The notes beneath the pieces were generated by a model, which worked only from the letters and a program-made list of their open reading frames with translations, had not been told where the DNA came from and did not search any database. DNA of 11,608 nucleotides, taken from Chthoniobacterales bacterium. GTDB lineage: Bacteria > Verrucomicrobiota > Verrucomicrobiia > Chthoniobacterales > UBA10450. Position numbers and translations under genes: made by a program. The number at the start of each line of letters is the position of its first letter. Position 1 is the stretch's first letter. The stretch covers positions 1-11,608 of the forward strand of contig JACCTI010000271.1 in NCBI GenBank assembly GCA_013812515.1, given 5' to 3'. This document shows, piece after piece, positions 1 through 8,100 of this stretch.

Positions 1-1105
1 TCACGAAAGACGCATCCGCGATCTCTTTTACCTCGCGCGCTTTTTCCATTCCCTTGGGATCGTACGCGCTCACGTGCGCTCCTTCGCGCAGCATGTCCGC
101 GATGAGGTCGATTGCGACCGAAGAACGGATGTCGTCCGTGTCCGGTTTGAAGGTGAGACCCCAGACAGCAATCTTCTTGTCGCGCAAGACCCAGAGCGCC
201 TCCCGAATCGCCGCGAGAAAGCGATCTTTCTGCGAGGCGTTAATGCGCTGCACCTCTTTCAGGAGATTGAAGGGGACGCCGAGCTGCTCGCTGATCTTAA
301 TGAACGCTGCGATGTCCTTCGGAAAACAGGAACCGCCATACCCGATGCCGGCGTTGAGGAAATCCCGCCCGATGCGCCGATCCATGCCGATCCCGTCAGC
401 GACTTTCTCGACATCGGCGCCGCTGGCCTCGCAGATCGCGGAGACCGCGTTGATGTAGGAAATCTTCAGCGCTAGAAACGAATTCGCAGCGTGCTTGATC
501 AACTCAGCGCTGTTGATGTCGGTCACGAGAATCGGGGCCATGAACGGCTCGTAAACCTTCTTCAAGATGTCGATCGCCTTCTCGCTCTGGGCGCCGATTA
601 CGATCCGGTCGGGATGCATTAAATCCGCGATCGCGCAGCCTTCACGCAGAAACTCCGGATTGCTGACCATGTCGAACTCTGCGCGATGACGGTTGTAGCG
701 CTTGATTGACTCCGCGACCTTCTCGCCGGTCTTCACCGGGACGGTGCTCTTGTCGACAATCACGTGATAGCCGGTAAGAACGCCCGCAATCTCACGCGCG
801 ACTTTCTCGATGAAGCTCAAATCGACGTGACCATCGGCCTGCTGAGGCGTGGGCACCGCGATGAAGACGACCTGCGAACCGTCGACGCCCTCTTTAATGC
901 TACCGGTAAACCGGAGCCGTTGCGCCGCGACATTCCGTTTGATGACTTCTTCCAAACCGGGCTCGTAGATCGGCACCCGGCCTGCCTGTAGCGCCTCGAC
1001 TTTGCGCGGATCGTTGTCCACGCAGATGACGTGATGACCCACGTCCGCAAAACAGGCGCCCGTGACGAGGCCAACGTATCCTGAGCCGATGATCGAGAGG
1101 TCCAT
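1..1105 (-). CDS. ugd: UDP-glucose 6-dehydrogenase, 3' end cut by window edge
   Basis: Cytoplasmic enzyme that oxidises UDP-glucose to UDP-glucuronate with two NAD+, supplying uronic acid for capsule, exopolysaccharide or lipopolysaccharide. Translating the minus strand from the ATG at 1105-1103 gives about 368 residues, open to the edge; the family usually has about 430-450, so only the C-terminal end is missing. Seen: a Rossmann GSGYVG (residues 7-12), STVPVKTGEK, SNPEFLREG, KHAANSFLALKISYIN in the central helix, and the catalytic-cysteine motif GYGGSCFPKD with Cys260. The C-terminal NAD/UDP-binding domain begins near WGLTFKPDTDD. Lys in KHAANS and Cys260 are the family's catalytic residues. 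No Shine-Dalgarno precedes the ATG. It lies 80 bases downstream of lptD in the same direction, so cotranscription is plausible. GDP-mannose dehydrogenase is a related alternative, but the motifs fit UDP-glucose dehydrogenase better. Confidence 0.95.
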   Translation of the reverse strand, partial: MDLSIIGSGYVGLVTGACFADVGHHVICVDNDPRKVEALQAGRVPIYEPGLEEVIKRNVAAQRLRFTGSIKEGVDGSQVVFIAVPTPQQADGHVDLSFIEKVAREIAGVLTGYHVIVDKSTVPVKTGEKVAESIKRYNRHRAEFDMVSNPEFLREGCAIADLMHPDRIVIGAQSEKAIDILKKVYEPFMAPILVTDINSAELIKHAANSFLALKISYINAVSAICEASGADVEKVADGIGMDRRIGRDFLNAGIGYGGSCFPKDIAAFIKISEQLGVPFNLLKEVQRINASQKDRFLAAIREALWVLRDKKIAVWGLTFKPDTDDIRSSVAIDLIADMLREGAHVSAYDPKGMEKAREVKEIADASFV

Positions 1106-1121
1106 TGATTCTAAAGGGAGC

Positions 1122-1134
1122 GCGGCCTAGCCGC
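1122..1134. repeat. Small GC hairpin between lptD and ugd
   Basis: GCGGC-CTA-GCCGC is a perfect five-pair stem with a three-base loop in the 80-base lptD-ugd spacer. In the minus-strand transcript it comes after the lptD stop and about 17 bases before the ugd start. No U-run follows it, so it is a poor terminator. It may instead tune processing or translation of ugd, or be a short palindromic repeat like those at 4354 and 11293. The sequence alone does not decide. Confidence 0.35.
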
Positions 1135-1185
1135 AGCGGTGGAACGAAGCGGCAAAGGAGAGCAATTGCAATGCCGATGTCTCCC

Positions 1186-3465
1186 TTATGGAGGAAAGCC
1201 GTGATTCTCTTCGCCCTGGGCCCCAGGATCAACGTTCAGATCAAAGCCGAACTTCGGCAGCGCCTTGAGTGTGAAGGTGAGAAGCAGGCCATATTCTTTT
1301 ACGCTCCCATTGTTCCGAATGACGGCGCCAAGCGAGGCGACCCAGCTCGTCAGATCCCGATAGACGGAGTAGCGCTGTTCTTCGATGAACCCGGTCGATG
1401 CTTCGTAGCGCCCGTAAGCGCCGACTGCCCAGTTCGCGTCGATGCGATAATAGGCGCTCATGCCATACAGACTGCTGTTCTGGAAAAACGGATTCTCGTT
1501 CAAAAAGCGATGGCTGAAAGCGAGCTGCAAATTAGCCAGCGGCTGAAACCGGACGTCTGTGTTGACCTCGCTGAAGCCATTAGTCAGGACCGGCAGTTGG
1601 GACGAAATTGAAAGTGAGGCCCACGGCAGGGGCGAAAAGCGCAAGCGATTGAAAACATTCGAGTAGCCGGTGCGATCGTACGGGTTGTCGAAGTTGATGT
1701 CGAAGTAAGTCTCGAGCTCGAGCCAATTAATAGTTGCGTCGTCACGGCGCGTTTGCAGGCGGTTACGGACGCCGAGGCGGCCGATGCTCCAATGGTCGAT
1801 CGAATCAATGGAGGTGAACTGCGGGAAGTCGATCGGCCGCAATTGCGTGGATGGTATATAGCGATCGAACTGCAGGATCTTCGCCGGATCCGTGTCGTTG
1901 CCGGTCACATAGGAGAAGTTCATGAACGGCTGGATAATGTGGCGCAAACCGTCCAGCCCGAGCGCGCGGCTCTGCGCATTCTCCCATGTCCGGGAGACTT
2001 TGAAGGAAGCTTCTACACCCGCATTCGCCAGCAGCCGCAAACGATCTCCGCCTCGCTGCAACGGCTCAGCCAGTGTGGGCGGCGGCAGGAGAAACTCCGG
2101 GATAAGCGGATTGTCGCTCGGAGTGAATACGATTCCGTCGATGTTGCGGGTCTGATCGTAATAAGTCGCGCGAAAGCCAACTCGCGGCACGACCGCGAGC
2201 CAGCCCATGTAAGTCTTCGGGTAAACGAACTGATGGAAGGTGTCGAACCGGAGCGCGTCGTAATCCTGCAGCAATGAACCCTGAAACGTGGCATCCTTCG
2301 GGAAATTGCGCTGCAGATTGGCAAAGCTCGCCTCGCCTTCGTAGAAGATCGGGCCGCCGAACACCGGCTGCCGCTTGATATCGAGCGCGATCTCCGGGAG
2401 GCGTTCGGTTGTTTCAAAGAAATCGTTCGCCTGAAACCGGGTGAATGCAGTCAGCGTGTAGTTGTCGTTATGTTTCGTTAGGCCAACGACATTGTCCGGC
2501 ACAGGATCGACCCGGAACTCGGACTGAAAGAAATCCTGCAGCACAAAAGGATCGCTGAGCTTCGTTACATTGATCCACCCAGTCAGATCGTCCGTAAGCT
2601 TGATCCGGCTATCGAGCGAGACGCGGTAACGCGCGGTCGGGATGGAACCGCGCGGCAACGAGGTGCGGTTCAGGAGCGGATTCTGATCGTCGAGAAAATA
2701 TGTCCGCAATTTAGCGAAACTGTCCTTCTTCTCACCGAATCGAATTTCGGAATCGAAGCCGACCGCGACCCCGCGGCGTCCCCGCAGATCCAGATGGACC
2801 GTGCCCTTGATCTGGTCGGTGATGGGAAAGGTGACGCGGCCGAGCAGCGACGCCCCCCACGAACTGAGGTAGGCGGGGGAGACGATGATGCTGAACTCGT
2901 CGTCGAGCGATTGGTAGATGTAAGGCCAGTAGAAGATGGGAACTCTGCCGACGTAGAATGTGACGTCGCGCATGATGACGCGATCGCCTTCGTAGACCCG
3001 GACGCGCCGCGCGCGCAAACGGAAATCGGGATTGGCCGAATCGTGTGTCGTGAAGATGCCGTTCTGCACCAGTTTCCCGTCATCCGAAATGGTGCTGACA
3101 TTGTCGCCCTGCAGGAAGAAGGGTGTGTTAATGGTGCGGAGCTGATCGGCGTTGATCGCCTTCGTTTCTGTGTTGTAGGTCCCGCGCTCGCCGGTGTAGA
3201 ACTCCGTGCCGCGATAAATGCGCACGTTGCCTTCCAAATGGACGACGTGGGTCGCGGAATTGTACGTCGCGTGATCGCTGTAGATGTCGGTCTCGCCTAC
3301 GTGAATGGCGACATTCTCGTGCGCGGTCGCGATTCCGCTATCGTAGCTCGTGCCGCCGGTCGCCGTGATCTCGATCGGCTGTTCTTTCAGCTCCGAATTC
3401 TGCGCGGTCTGCCCGAAAACCGCGCGCGAAAGGGCCGCAAAAATCAGGATCGTCAGCCTTCGCAT
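1186..3465 (-). CDS. lptD: LPS-assembly outer membrane protein LptD (OstA)
   Basis: Outer-membrane beta-barrel that, with lipoprotein LptE, inserts lipopolysaccharide into the outer leaflet. The frame is open from 3612, but I choose the ATG at 3465-3463: it starts a signal peptide (MRRLTILIFAALSRAVFG, then QTAQ), whereas the 49 residues before it look non-coding. This gives about 759 residues, close to E. coli LptD (784). Seen: an N-terminal OstA/LptA-like beta-jellyroll (about residues 27-170, repeated strands such as THVVHLEGNVRIYRGTEFYTG), the LptD hallmark VGRVPIFYWPYIYQSLDDE, then a long C-terminal region of alternating polar and aromatic strands typical of the barrel. The chosen protein contains no cysteine, so it cannot make the disulfides that E. 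coli LptD needs. No Shine-Dalgarno is visible. It is followed by ugd on the same strand. An LptE gene is not in the window. Confidence 0.92.
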   Translation of the reverse strand: MRRLTILIFAALSRAVFGQTAQNSELKEQPIEITATGGTSYDSGIATAHENVAIHVGETDIYSDHATYNSATHVVHLEGNVRIYRGTEFYTGERGTYNTETKAINADQLRTINTPFFLQGDNVSTISDDGKLVQNGIFTTHDSANPDFRLRARRVRVYEGDRVIMRDVTFYVGRVPIFYWPYIYQSLDDEFSIIVSPAYLSSWGASLLGRVTFPITDQIKGTVHLDLRGRRGVAVGFDSEIRFGEKKDSFAKLRTYFLDDQNPLLNRTSLPRGSIPTARYRVSLDSRIKLTDDLTGWINVTKLSDPFVLQDFFQSEFRVDPVPDNVVGLTKHNDNYTLTAFTRFQANDFFETTERLPEIALDIKRQPVFGGPIFYEGEASFANLQRNFPKDATFQGSLLQDYDALRFDTFHQFVYPKTYMGWLAVVPRVGFRATYYDQTRNIDGIVFTPSDNPLIPEFLLPPPTLAEPLQRGGDRLRLLANAGVEASFKVSRTWENAQSRALGLDGLRHIIQPFMNFSYVTGNDTDPAKILQFDRYIPSTQLRPIDFPQFTSIDSIDHWSIGRLGVRNRLQTRRDDATINWLELETYFDINFDNPYDRTGYSNVFNRLRFSPLPWASLSISSQLPVLTNGFSEVNTDVRFQPLANLQLAFSHRFLNENPFFQNSSLYGMSAYYRIDANWAVGAYGRYEASTGFIEEQRYSVYRDLTSWVASLGAVIRNNGSVKEYGLLLTFTLKALPKFGFDLNVDPGAQGEENHGFPP

Positions 3466-3621
3466 CGAGGACGCCGAAGCTAGCGGAGGGGTGCAGCCTT
3501 GCAAAGGCAAAAGCAGGTTCTGGTACGTTCCGACACGATGACACACCCCGCTCTCCGGAACGGGCACGAAGAATCTGCTGACTGAGCGCTTCAGGAATTG
3601 CGACCCTCGCATTCGTCACAC

Positions 3622-3638
3622 TCAGGCCCTCGGCCTGA
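3622..3638. repeat. Perfect hairpin upstream of the broken gene
   Basis: TCAGGCC-CTC-GGCCTGA: seven pairs, three-base loop, no mismatch. It lies about 60 bases before the start codon at 3700, so in the plus-strand transcript it would sit in the 5' leader. No T-run follows, which argues against a simple terminator. A leader control structure or a short dispersed repeat both fit. No known riboswitch consensus was recognised around it. Confidence 0.5.
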
Positions 3639-3686
3639 TCCGGCTCAGCTACCGAAGCCCGACTCAGGACCTCTGCGCGACTCACG

Positions 3687-3694
3687 AAGGAGGT
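3687..3694 (+). promoter_or_regulatory. Strong Shine-Dalgarno AAGGAGGT
   Basis: AAGGAGGT lies five bases before the ATG at 3700-3702, a near-perfect anti-16S match at good spacing. It fixes 3700 as the start of the reading frame beginning MKSLCAVSAG rather than the in-frame ATG at 3598. It stands out because ugd, lptD, nrdJ, rplS and rnhB in this window have no such site. Confidence 0.8.
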
Positions 3695-3699
3695 CTTGT

Positions 3700-4249
3700 A
3701 TGAAGAGTTTATGTGCAGTGTCCGCAGGCGTGCTGCGGTTCCTGTTTAGCCTTCTGGCTCTGCACGGCATGAAACTCACCGGCCTCAGAACCTTGGCGTT
3801 GTTCGGAAGTCTCCAGATCTCAAGCGGCATATCTTCCGGCCAGAGTTCTTTAGAACCGGGAGACGACTCGCTGGAGGTGGCGGTTGAATCTGCCTCCGGC
3901 AAGCAAAGACATCCCGCCCACTACGACGGGTCGTCGACCGGGTTGGGCTTCGTCCTGGCCGGGTCGTCGAGCTCAAGCTGAAGCTCAAAGGGCAGCCAAC
4001 TGGGGAGATCGTGACGGTGAGCCCGGTGGAAGGCGGGACCATCGATGGGCAAGACTCGCTCTCCACTTCCGCGGAGGGCAATGTCCAGTTTAGCTATCAG
4101 GCCGGACCGGCGCCGGGCCGCTATCGCGTGCTCGTCCGAAGCCGAGCGAGGAATACGAGCTGGAGTTCTACGTCCTCGACCGGAACAACCCAGAGAACAA
4201 CCGCCGCGAGTCCGAGTCGTGGAATAAACGGCGAGGTGAAGGCAATTGA
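3700..4249 (+). pseudogene. Frameshifted gene for a small exported protein
   Basis: I do not recognise the family. From the ATG at 3700, after a strong Shine-Dalgarno, the protein begins with hydrophobic stretches (MKSLCAVSAGVLRFLF, then MKLTGLRTLALFG) that look like an export signal. This frame stops at 3981. Protein-like sequence then continues one base out of phase, about 3950-4137: ELKLKLKGQPTGEIV, VSPVEGGTIDGQDSLSTSAE, then VQFSYQAGPAPGRYRVLVR, an alternating beta-strand pattern like an immunoglobulin-like fold. Near 4138 it shifts by one more base to KPSEEYELEFYVLDRNNPEN, ending at TGA 4247-4249. A third shift near 4200 would give the ending NPPRVRVVE with TAA at 4225-4227. Two or more one-base losses within 550 bases suggest real decay, though assembly error is possible. 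Fold and export are inferred. Confidence 0.6.
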
Positions 4250-4320
4250 GAAAATTCTTCAGCTCCACGTTCCTGATCCTCGGCCTCTCGGTTTCCGCAG
4301 GCCATGCACGCAGTCTGTGA
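4246..4320 (+). pseudogene. Signal-peptide ORF truncated inside a repeat
   Basis: A TTG at 4246-4248 overlaps the TGA ending the previous frame, an arrangement typical of translational coupling. GAGGTG at 4232-4237 is a good Shine-Dalgarno at eight-base spacing. The 24-residue product begins MRKFFSSTFLILGLSVSAGH if TTG is read as Met: two basic residues, a hydrophobic core and a small-residue region ending in AGHA, an excellent Sec signal peptide. The ORF then stops at TGA 4318-4320, which lies inside a short repeat (TCTGTGACCGCCG, 4314-4326). The simplest reading is that a secreted-protein gene lost everything after its signal when a repeat took its place. A genuine 24-residue peptide is possible but less likely. 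Partner function is unknown. Confidence 0.5.
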
Positions 4321-4370
4321 CCGCCGAACGCTAGGCATGCCAGAGGCAGAAACGGCGCTCACAGAGCGCC
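4314..4370. repeat. Inverted short-repeat pair with perfect hairpin
   Basis: TCTGTGACCGCCG at 4314-4326 is matched 12 of 13 by the reverse complement of 4353-4365. The second copy is part of a perfect hairpin GGCGCTC-ACA-GAGCGCC (4354-4370), followed by GCTACAG. It sits between the broken plus-strand genes and the end of the minus-strand nrdJ unit. Read on the minus strand, the hairpin is followed by GTTTCTG, so it could act as a weak terminator for that unit. The CCGCTACAG word recurs at 11296-11304, suggesting a dispersed palindromic (REP-like) family. Confidence 0.6.
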
Positions 4371-4410
4371 GCTACAGATGCAAACGACTTAACACCAGTT
4401 CCGATAAACC

Positions 4411-4821
4411 TTAAGCCGCCTCCGGCTCGCCGATCTGCTTGACGAAAAGCGGAATGGAAGCCTCGTGGCGTCCGTCTACGCCGAGGTCGATGGAGTATTC
4501 GCCAAACTTCGGCAGTTTGAGCTGCTGGATTTGCAGGACCAGGCACGCGGTCACGCTGCTTTCATCTGGTGGAAACATGACCTGCGTCGCGGCGTCGAGC
4601 GTCGGCATGACGGCCGTGCCATCGGAATCGACGAAGGAAATGCGGATGCGCTTCTGCCCTTCTTCCAAACGCTCGAAGCGCAACTTGATCGCGAGCGCGC
4701 AGAGCGGATGCGTGACGGGAGTCTCGCGCGCGTTGATCCGATCAAAGGAGCCGAGGATGTTCAGCTTCCCGCCAGAATCCGAAGTCGCGGCATCACAGAG
4801 CGTAAAGATTTCGACTTTCAT
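4411..4821 (-). CDS. DUF6941-like conserved protein, 136 aa
   Basis: Small soluble protein of unknown function. It opens MKVEIFTLCDAATSDSGGKL, then NILGSFDRINARETPV and HPLCALAIKLRFERLEEG, and ends with KFGEYSIDLGVDGRHEASIP and LFVKQI. This order (a 'fxLcD.a' start, 'lnilG.fD', 'hp.cal..r.rf', 'p.f..PGeYsidl.iDg' and a closing strand) is what I recall for the DUF6941 family, mostly beta-strand and cytosolic. Family assignment is from memory. There is no signal peptide or membrane segment. It starts 30 bases after the stop of the 75-aa gene on the same strand and about 300 bases after nrdJ, so it probably shares their transcript. The start ATG at 4821-4819 lacks a Shine-Dalgarno. No catalytic residues can be named. 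Confidence 0.8.
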   Translation of the reverse strand: MKVEIFTLCDAATSDSGGKLNILGSFDRINARETPVTHPLCALAIKLRFERLEEGQKRIRISFVDSDGTAVMPTLDAATQVMFPPDESSVTACLVLQIQQLKLPKFGEYSIDLGVDGRHEASIPLFVKQIGEPEAA

Positions 4822-4851
4822 CAGAATTTGACGCTTACGTCCCGAGTGAGA

Positions 4852-5079
4852 TCAAGAACCGGATCCGTTCAAATTTTCATCGACCGTTACCCGGCTGATC
4901 ATGAGTGGGCGGATTGCGTCGTACTTTCCGTCGTCATACGAAACGAAGACGCGGTTGCCTGTCGCCGTGACAGAGACGTGATCGACAGTAGGGACGTGGG
5001 CCTCCCCGCCGTCAACCAGGTGAATGGTGAATGGCACAAAAGGGCGCTCTGCCATCAACTCTCTGATATCCGGAACCAC
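4852..5079 (-). CDS. Small conserved protein with RPF.PF.IHL.DG motif
   Basis: 75 residues starting at GTG 5079-5077, the only usable start between an in-frame TAA and the conserved body. The core DIRELMAERPFVPFTIHLVDG, then VSVTATGNRVFVSYDDGKYD, matches a family of short hypothetical proteins I recall from Verrucomicrobiota and Planctomycetota ('..lr...PF.PF.ihlaDGr...v.hpe.v.....g..v.v...dg....id'). No function is known. The predicted fold is a small beta-sheet unit without signal peptide or cysteines. It lies 47 bases after the nrdJ stop and 30 bases before the DUF6941-like gene, all on the minus strand. The internal ATG at residue 9 would cut the first helix of the family motif, so GTG is preferred. 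Confidence 0.75.
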   Translation of the reverse strand: MVPDIRELMAERPFVPFTIHLVDGGEAHVPTVDHVSVTATGNRVFVSYDDGKYDAIRPLMISRVTVDENLNGSGS

Positions 5080-5126
5080 GAAGTCAGATTAACCCCGCGC
5101 CTTGCTCGCAGCAAGGAATTGAAGCC

Positions 5127-8100
5127 TTAACTACAGCCCTGGCTCGTTCCGCATTCGGTGCAAACACCACACGCGCCGGCGCGGATCACCTTTTCGCTGC
5201 CGCAATGCGAGCAGGTGATATCCATGAACATGCCGCCGAGCGCAGTCGCGACGCGGTCGGCATGCGTGTGACCGTTTGTGGGCAAGATGTGCGGAGCGCC
5301 CTCGTTTGAGACATGATTGGTGATCACGTCGATGAGTTCCTTCTCGGCCGTGCGCGACAGATCAGAGACAGGCCGATTGACGGCCTTCTTTTCCATCTCA
5401 GAAATTTCTTTCAAGGGAAGCTCAGGCTGGCTGCGATGCGGTGACGTTGCTTCCTTGTAGCCTTTGATGAACTGGCAACCGAGCCAGCGGAAGACGTAGT
5501 CGGTAATGCTGGTCGCGCTGCGGATGTCCGGATTCTTTGTGAAGCCGCTCGGCTCGAACCGTTGGTAGGCGAATTTCTTCACCAGACTTTCGAGCGGGAC
5601 GCCGTACTGCAGCGCGATCGAGGTCAGCGTGCCGACGGTGTCCATCAATCCACCGATAGTGCTGCCTTCTTTCGACATCGTGACGAACAGTTCGCCGGGC
5701 AAACCGTTCTCGAAGAGACCGACCGTGATATAGCCTTCGTGACCCGCGATCTCGAAACGATGCGTCAGCGACATGCGCGTGTCGGGCATACGATGACGCA
5801 CGGGTTGATCGCGCACCGCCGCGAGCTCATCTTGCAACTGAAGAACGCGTGCTTCGAGCTCCGGCCGTTCGACCATCCTGTCGAGCGCACCTGTCCCTTC
5901 GATTACGCCACCCATGTCCTTCGTCTTCTTCGTGTTCAGCGGAGCGGAGCGCTTCGATCCGTCGCGATAAATCGCGATCGCTTTCAGCCCCAGCCGCCAG
6001 CCTTCCACGTAGGTGTGCATGATCTCGTCGACCGTGGCCGTTTCCGGCATATTGACGGTCTTCGAGATCGCGCCGCTCAGGAACGGTTGTGCCGCGGCCA
6101 TCATCCGGAGATGGCCCATGTAGCCTAACGAACGTTCGCCGCGATGCGGTTTAAACGCGCAGTCGAAGATCGCGAGATGCTCCGGCTTGAGCCCGGAGCG
6201 GAGCACGGCCGTCTCGGCTGTGCGGCCGGCGGGCGTCTCGCCTGTCGTTTCGACCGGCACATCCTCGATCGTGTCGTGCTCATCGATGTGCGCGATGATG
6301 CGCTCGATCTCTTCCGAGTTATACCCGAGCTTGGCCAAGGCCGGCTTCACCGTCTGGTTCACAATCTTCAACATGCCGCCGCCCGCGAGCAGCTTGTATT
6401 TCACGAGTGCGATGTCGGGCTCAATCCCGGTCGTGTCGCAATCCATGAGGAAACTAATCGTGCCGGTCGGCGCGAGGACCGTGACCTGCGCATTGCGATA
6501 GCCGTGCCGCTTGCCTAACGAAGAGGCGCTCTCCCAGACCCTGGCCGCTTCCTCCTTCAGGTAACCGAATTCATCGTTGGCCTGGATTTCGTTTACCGCG
6601 GCGCGATGCAGCTCGATCACTTCTTGCATCGGCGAGACGTTGTCGTTGGCGAGCGGTTTCGCGACGCCGCTGCAACGCGCATCGCGATAACCAGAGAATG
6701 GACCCATGGCCTGCGCCATGCGTGCGCTCTGCTCGTAGGCTTCGCCGGTCATGATCGATGTGATCGCGCCGCAAAGCGCTCGTCCCTCCACGCTGTCGTA
6801 GCCGTAGCCGTAGCTCATGATCAGCGAGCCAAGATTCGCGTAGCCGAGTCCAAGAGTGCGAAAGATGTGCGAGTTTTCCGCAATCTCCTTAATCGGATAG
6901 CTGGCGTTATCGACCAGGATCTCCTGGGCCGTGATGAAGATGCGACAGGCCGCCTTGAAACGTTCGACTTCGAAGATGCCATCGCCGCCTTTGAACTTCA
7001 TCAGGTTCAGGGAAGCGAGATTGCACGCCGTGTTGTCGAGGAAGAGATACTCCGAGCAGGGATTCGTGGAATTCTGCCGGCCGGTGCCTTTGCAGGTGTG
7101 CCATTTGTGAATCGTGGAATCGAACTGCACGCCCGGATCGCCGCAGATGTGCGTTCCCTCGGCGATCTTGCGCAGCAAAGTGCGCGCGTCCTTCTTTTCG
7201 CATGGCGAATTGTCGCGCACTCGCCTGGTCCACCATTCGCGGCCGTCGACCGCCGCGTTCATGAACTCGTCGCTCACGCGCACGCTCAGGTTTTCGTTCT
7301 GATACATGACGGAGCCGTACGCGTCGCCGTTATAGCTCCCGTCATAACCCTGCTCGATCAGGGCCCACGCCTTCTTCTCCTCCTTCTGCTTCGCGTCGAT
7401 GAACTCCTCGATGTCCGGATGCCAATCCTTCAAGGTATTCATCTTGGCGGCGCGCCGTGTTTTCCCGCCGCTCTTGACCACGTTCGCGACCTGATCGTAA
7501 ACCTTCAGGAACGAGAGCGGCCCACTCGGTTTACCGCCTCCGGAAAGCTTTTCGCGCGTGCTGCGCAGCGAGGACAAATCCGAGCCAGTGCCGCTCCCAT
7601 ACTTAAAGAGCAGCGCTTCGCTCATCGCCAGGCGCATGATGTCTTCCATCGTGTCCTCGACGCTTTGAATAAAGCAGGCGCTGCCTTGCGGATATTCGTA
7701 TTGCGACTTGGCACGTTCCGCCGCGCCGGTCTCGCGGTTGAAAAAGTAATTTCCCTGTCCCGCCCCCCGTCCGATGCCGTACTGGTGATACAAGCCGACG
7801 TTGAACCAGACCGGGGAGTTGAACGCGCCATGCTGCTTCACGCAGAGCCAGGTCAGCTCGTCGTAGAATATCTCGGCGGCCTCGGGGTTCGCGAAATAGC
7901 CATCCGCCATTCCCCAATCAGCGATCGTGCGGGTGACGCGATGCACCAACTGCCGGACTGACGTTTCCCGGCCACCTTTGTGTGGATCCGTCCCATTCGC
8001 GATGTCGCCGTAGAAATACTTCGAGACGGCGATCTTCGTGGCGAGAGCGCTCCACGCCTTCGGTACCTGGATGTTCTCCTGCTTGAAGATGACGTTGCCG

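Larger units (their letters stand above)
3466..3699. other. Divergent spacer between lptD and a broken gene
   Basis: This 234-base spacer separates lptD (minus) from the ORF starting at 3700 (plus), so promoters for both should lie here; I cannot point to convincing -35/-10 pairs. It holds a short stem at 3496-3508 (GCCTT-GCA-AAGGC), a perfect seven-pair hairpin at 3622-3638, and a Shine-Dalgarno at 3687-3694. Open frames crossing it in both directions show no family motif. Confidence 0.4.

Noticed and set aside
3466..3612. 49-residue N-terminal extension of lptD from the ATG at 3612
   Set aside because: The extension lacks export features, and a proper signal peptide starts at the internal Met (3465).
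6606..7961. Long plus-strand open frame of 451 codons opposite nrdJ
   Set aside because: It is the antisense shadow of a clearly identified nrdJ; its composition is Arg/Ala/Val-biased with no family motif.
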